A stretch of DNA of 43,467 bases from an uncultured Marvinbryantia sp. (GTDB lineage: Bacteria > Bacillota > Clostridia > Lachnospirales > Lachnospiraceae), in contig CAKRON010000014.1 in assembly GCA_934373455.1 (NCBI GenBank), forward strand, positions 1-43,467. The letters are read 5' to 3'. How positions within the stretch are numbered: the first letter of the stretch is position 1; every line of letters begins with the position of its first letter. A program made the translations under genes and the position numbers. The notes beneath the pieces are model-generated. The model did not search any database. It worked only from the letters and a program-made list of their open reading frames with translations, and was not told where the DNA came from. Shown piece after piece: positions 42,616 through 43,467 of the stretch.

Positions 42616-42642
42616 TTTCTTTCCTTTCTCATCAGATCCCTT

Positions 42643-43467
42643 CTACTCCAACTGTCGGATCGATGTCCCTTCTATTATTTTGCAAGGAAGTACAATGTTC
42701 ACATCTTCCTGTACAGATTCGTTGATTTTGCCTAAAAGTATCTCCATTGCTTTATATCCCATTTCCTGAAGCGGACGATCTATAGTATAAATCTTGGGAC
42801 TGCCATAATAAGTGATATCAGCATTATCAAATCCGGCAACTGAAATATCTTCCGGCACGCGCAGATTGTGTGCAAATGCTTCGTCTTTTACAGCAAGAGC
42901 CATATCATCGTTCATAGCTATCACTGCTGTCGGAATCTGTGTTTTCTCGAAAAGCGGTCTGACTGCTTTCCTTGCCTTGTGATAATCCCAGTTTCCCTCT
43001 ATCACATTCTCTTGCTTTAATACGATTCCAGCTTCTCTCAAAGCTTTTTCAATTCCCTGCATACGCAGATGTGTAGGTTCTGACTGTTCATTCCCCTTTA
43101 GCACTGCGAAATCACGATGTCCATGTTCCAGAAAAATTTTTGTCATCTGATAGCTGGATTCCTTGTTGCTATATCGTACTGAAGATCCTTCATTAGACGT
43201 ATAGCAGTAACTGTATACCACCGGTTTGGAAATATCTTTCAGCACGTCTCCCACATCACGGTCATGCATTCCTACGTATATAATGCCGTCCACCTGCATC
43301 CCAAGCAGTACATCCAAAGCCTTGTTAATATCATCTTTAAAAACGGAAATATGATCAAACTGACTTTCTATCTTACTGAGCAGTCGCAAATTACTCAATA
43401 TGGTGTGATATCCCTTTTCTTCAGCCAGTTTATTAATCCCATCGATAATGTATGCTGTATGCCAGAC
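42643..43467 (-). CDS. LacI-family transcriptional regulator (5' end outside the window)
   Basis: The frame stays open to the window edge; the visible 274 codons begin VWHTAYIIDGINKLAEEKGY, the start of the periplasmic-binding-like effector domain. Later parts are VDGIIYVGMHDRD, AVIAMNDDMALAV, SVAGFDNADITYY and the C-terminal LPCKIIEGTSIRQ. The helix-turn-helix lies beyond the edge. It probably senses an arabinose-type ligand and controls the adjacent GH127 gene. Confidence 0.92.
   Translation of the reverse strand, partial: VWHTAYIIDGINKLAEEKGYHTILSNLRLLSKIESQFDHISVFKDDINKALDVLLGMQVDGIIYVGMHDRDVGDVLKDISKPVVYSYCYTSNEGSSVRYSNKESSYQMTKIFLEHGHRDFAVLKGNEQSEPTHLRMQGIEKALREAGIVLKQENVIEGNWDYHKARKAVRPLFEKTQIPTAVIAMNDDMALAVKDEAFAHNLRVPEDISVAGFDNADITYYGSPKIYTIDRPLQEMGYKAMEILLGKINESVQEDVNIVLPCKIIEGTSIRQLE

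Overview
The window looks like a chromosomal segment of a Lachnospiraceae-type gut Firmicute (Blautia, Dorea or Mediterraneibacter are plausible; the genus is not proven). The reasons are AGGAGG-type ribosome binding sites, sigma-A promoters, a CpsB/C/D tyrosine-phosphoregulated polysaccharide operon, a BMP-family nucleoside ABC system, a type I toxin with antisense RNA, and generally Clostridia-like proteins. Nearly everything is on the minus strand; only ilvE, hicAB and the small toxin read plus.

Region 1 (about 1-18.98 kb, minus) is an exopolysaccharide/capsule locus. Behind a promoter near 18.96 kb come cpsB (PHP phosphatase), cpsC (Wzz-like), cpsD (BY-kinase with a Tyr-Gly tail), a divergent LCP protein, a small membrane protein overlapping a LytR_C-domain protein, and two CapD/PglF-like dehydratases. 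The second dehydratase has a G9 tract where its ribosome binding site should be. After a 0.7 kb AT-rich gap with debris comes a visibly AT-richer cassette: DegT aminotransferase, PglC-like phosphoglycosyl transferase, two ATP-grasp ligases with the tail of a third between them, an ornithine-cyclodeaminase-like enzyme, four glycosyltransferases and the start of a Wzy-like polymerase. The enzymes suggest a 4-amino sugar that may be aminoacylated.

Region 2 (19.3-25.1 kb) has an rRNA uracil methyltransferase, a holin-like toxin/antisense RNA locus interrupted by a structured repeat, and a five-gene operon (PLP lyase, polyprenyl-phosphate glycosyltransferase, ATP-grasp, two small EamA/SMR proteins) that looks like a lipid-linked decoration pathway. 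Region 3 (25.1-29.8 kb) has a broken AAA-ATPase gene, a saccharopine-dehydrogenase-like gene behind a tandem glycine riboswitch with terminator, and ilvE. Region 4 (29.8-38.4 kb) is a nucleoside BMP/ABC operon followed closely by YfhO-like and PIG-L-like genes. Region 5 (38.3-43.5 kb) has hicAB, a HAD phosphatase, an eight-unit array of 53-bp hairpin repeats, a GH127 arabinofuranosidase and a truncated LacI regulator.

The most unusual signal is a family of composite three-hairpin elements at about 20.8, 26.0, 28.2 and 39.7 kb. Three copies are about 180 bp long. Two are almost identical; the others differ strongly in stem sequence but keep the stems paired. One sits in a toxin gene, one in an ATPase pseudogene, one in the leader just upstream of the glycine riboswitch, and one upstream of the HAD gene.
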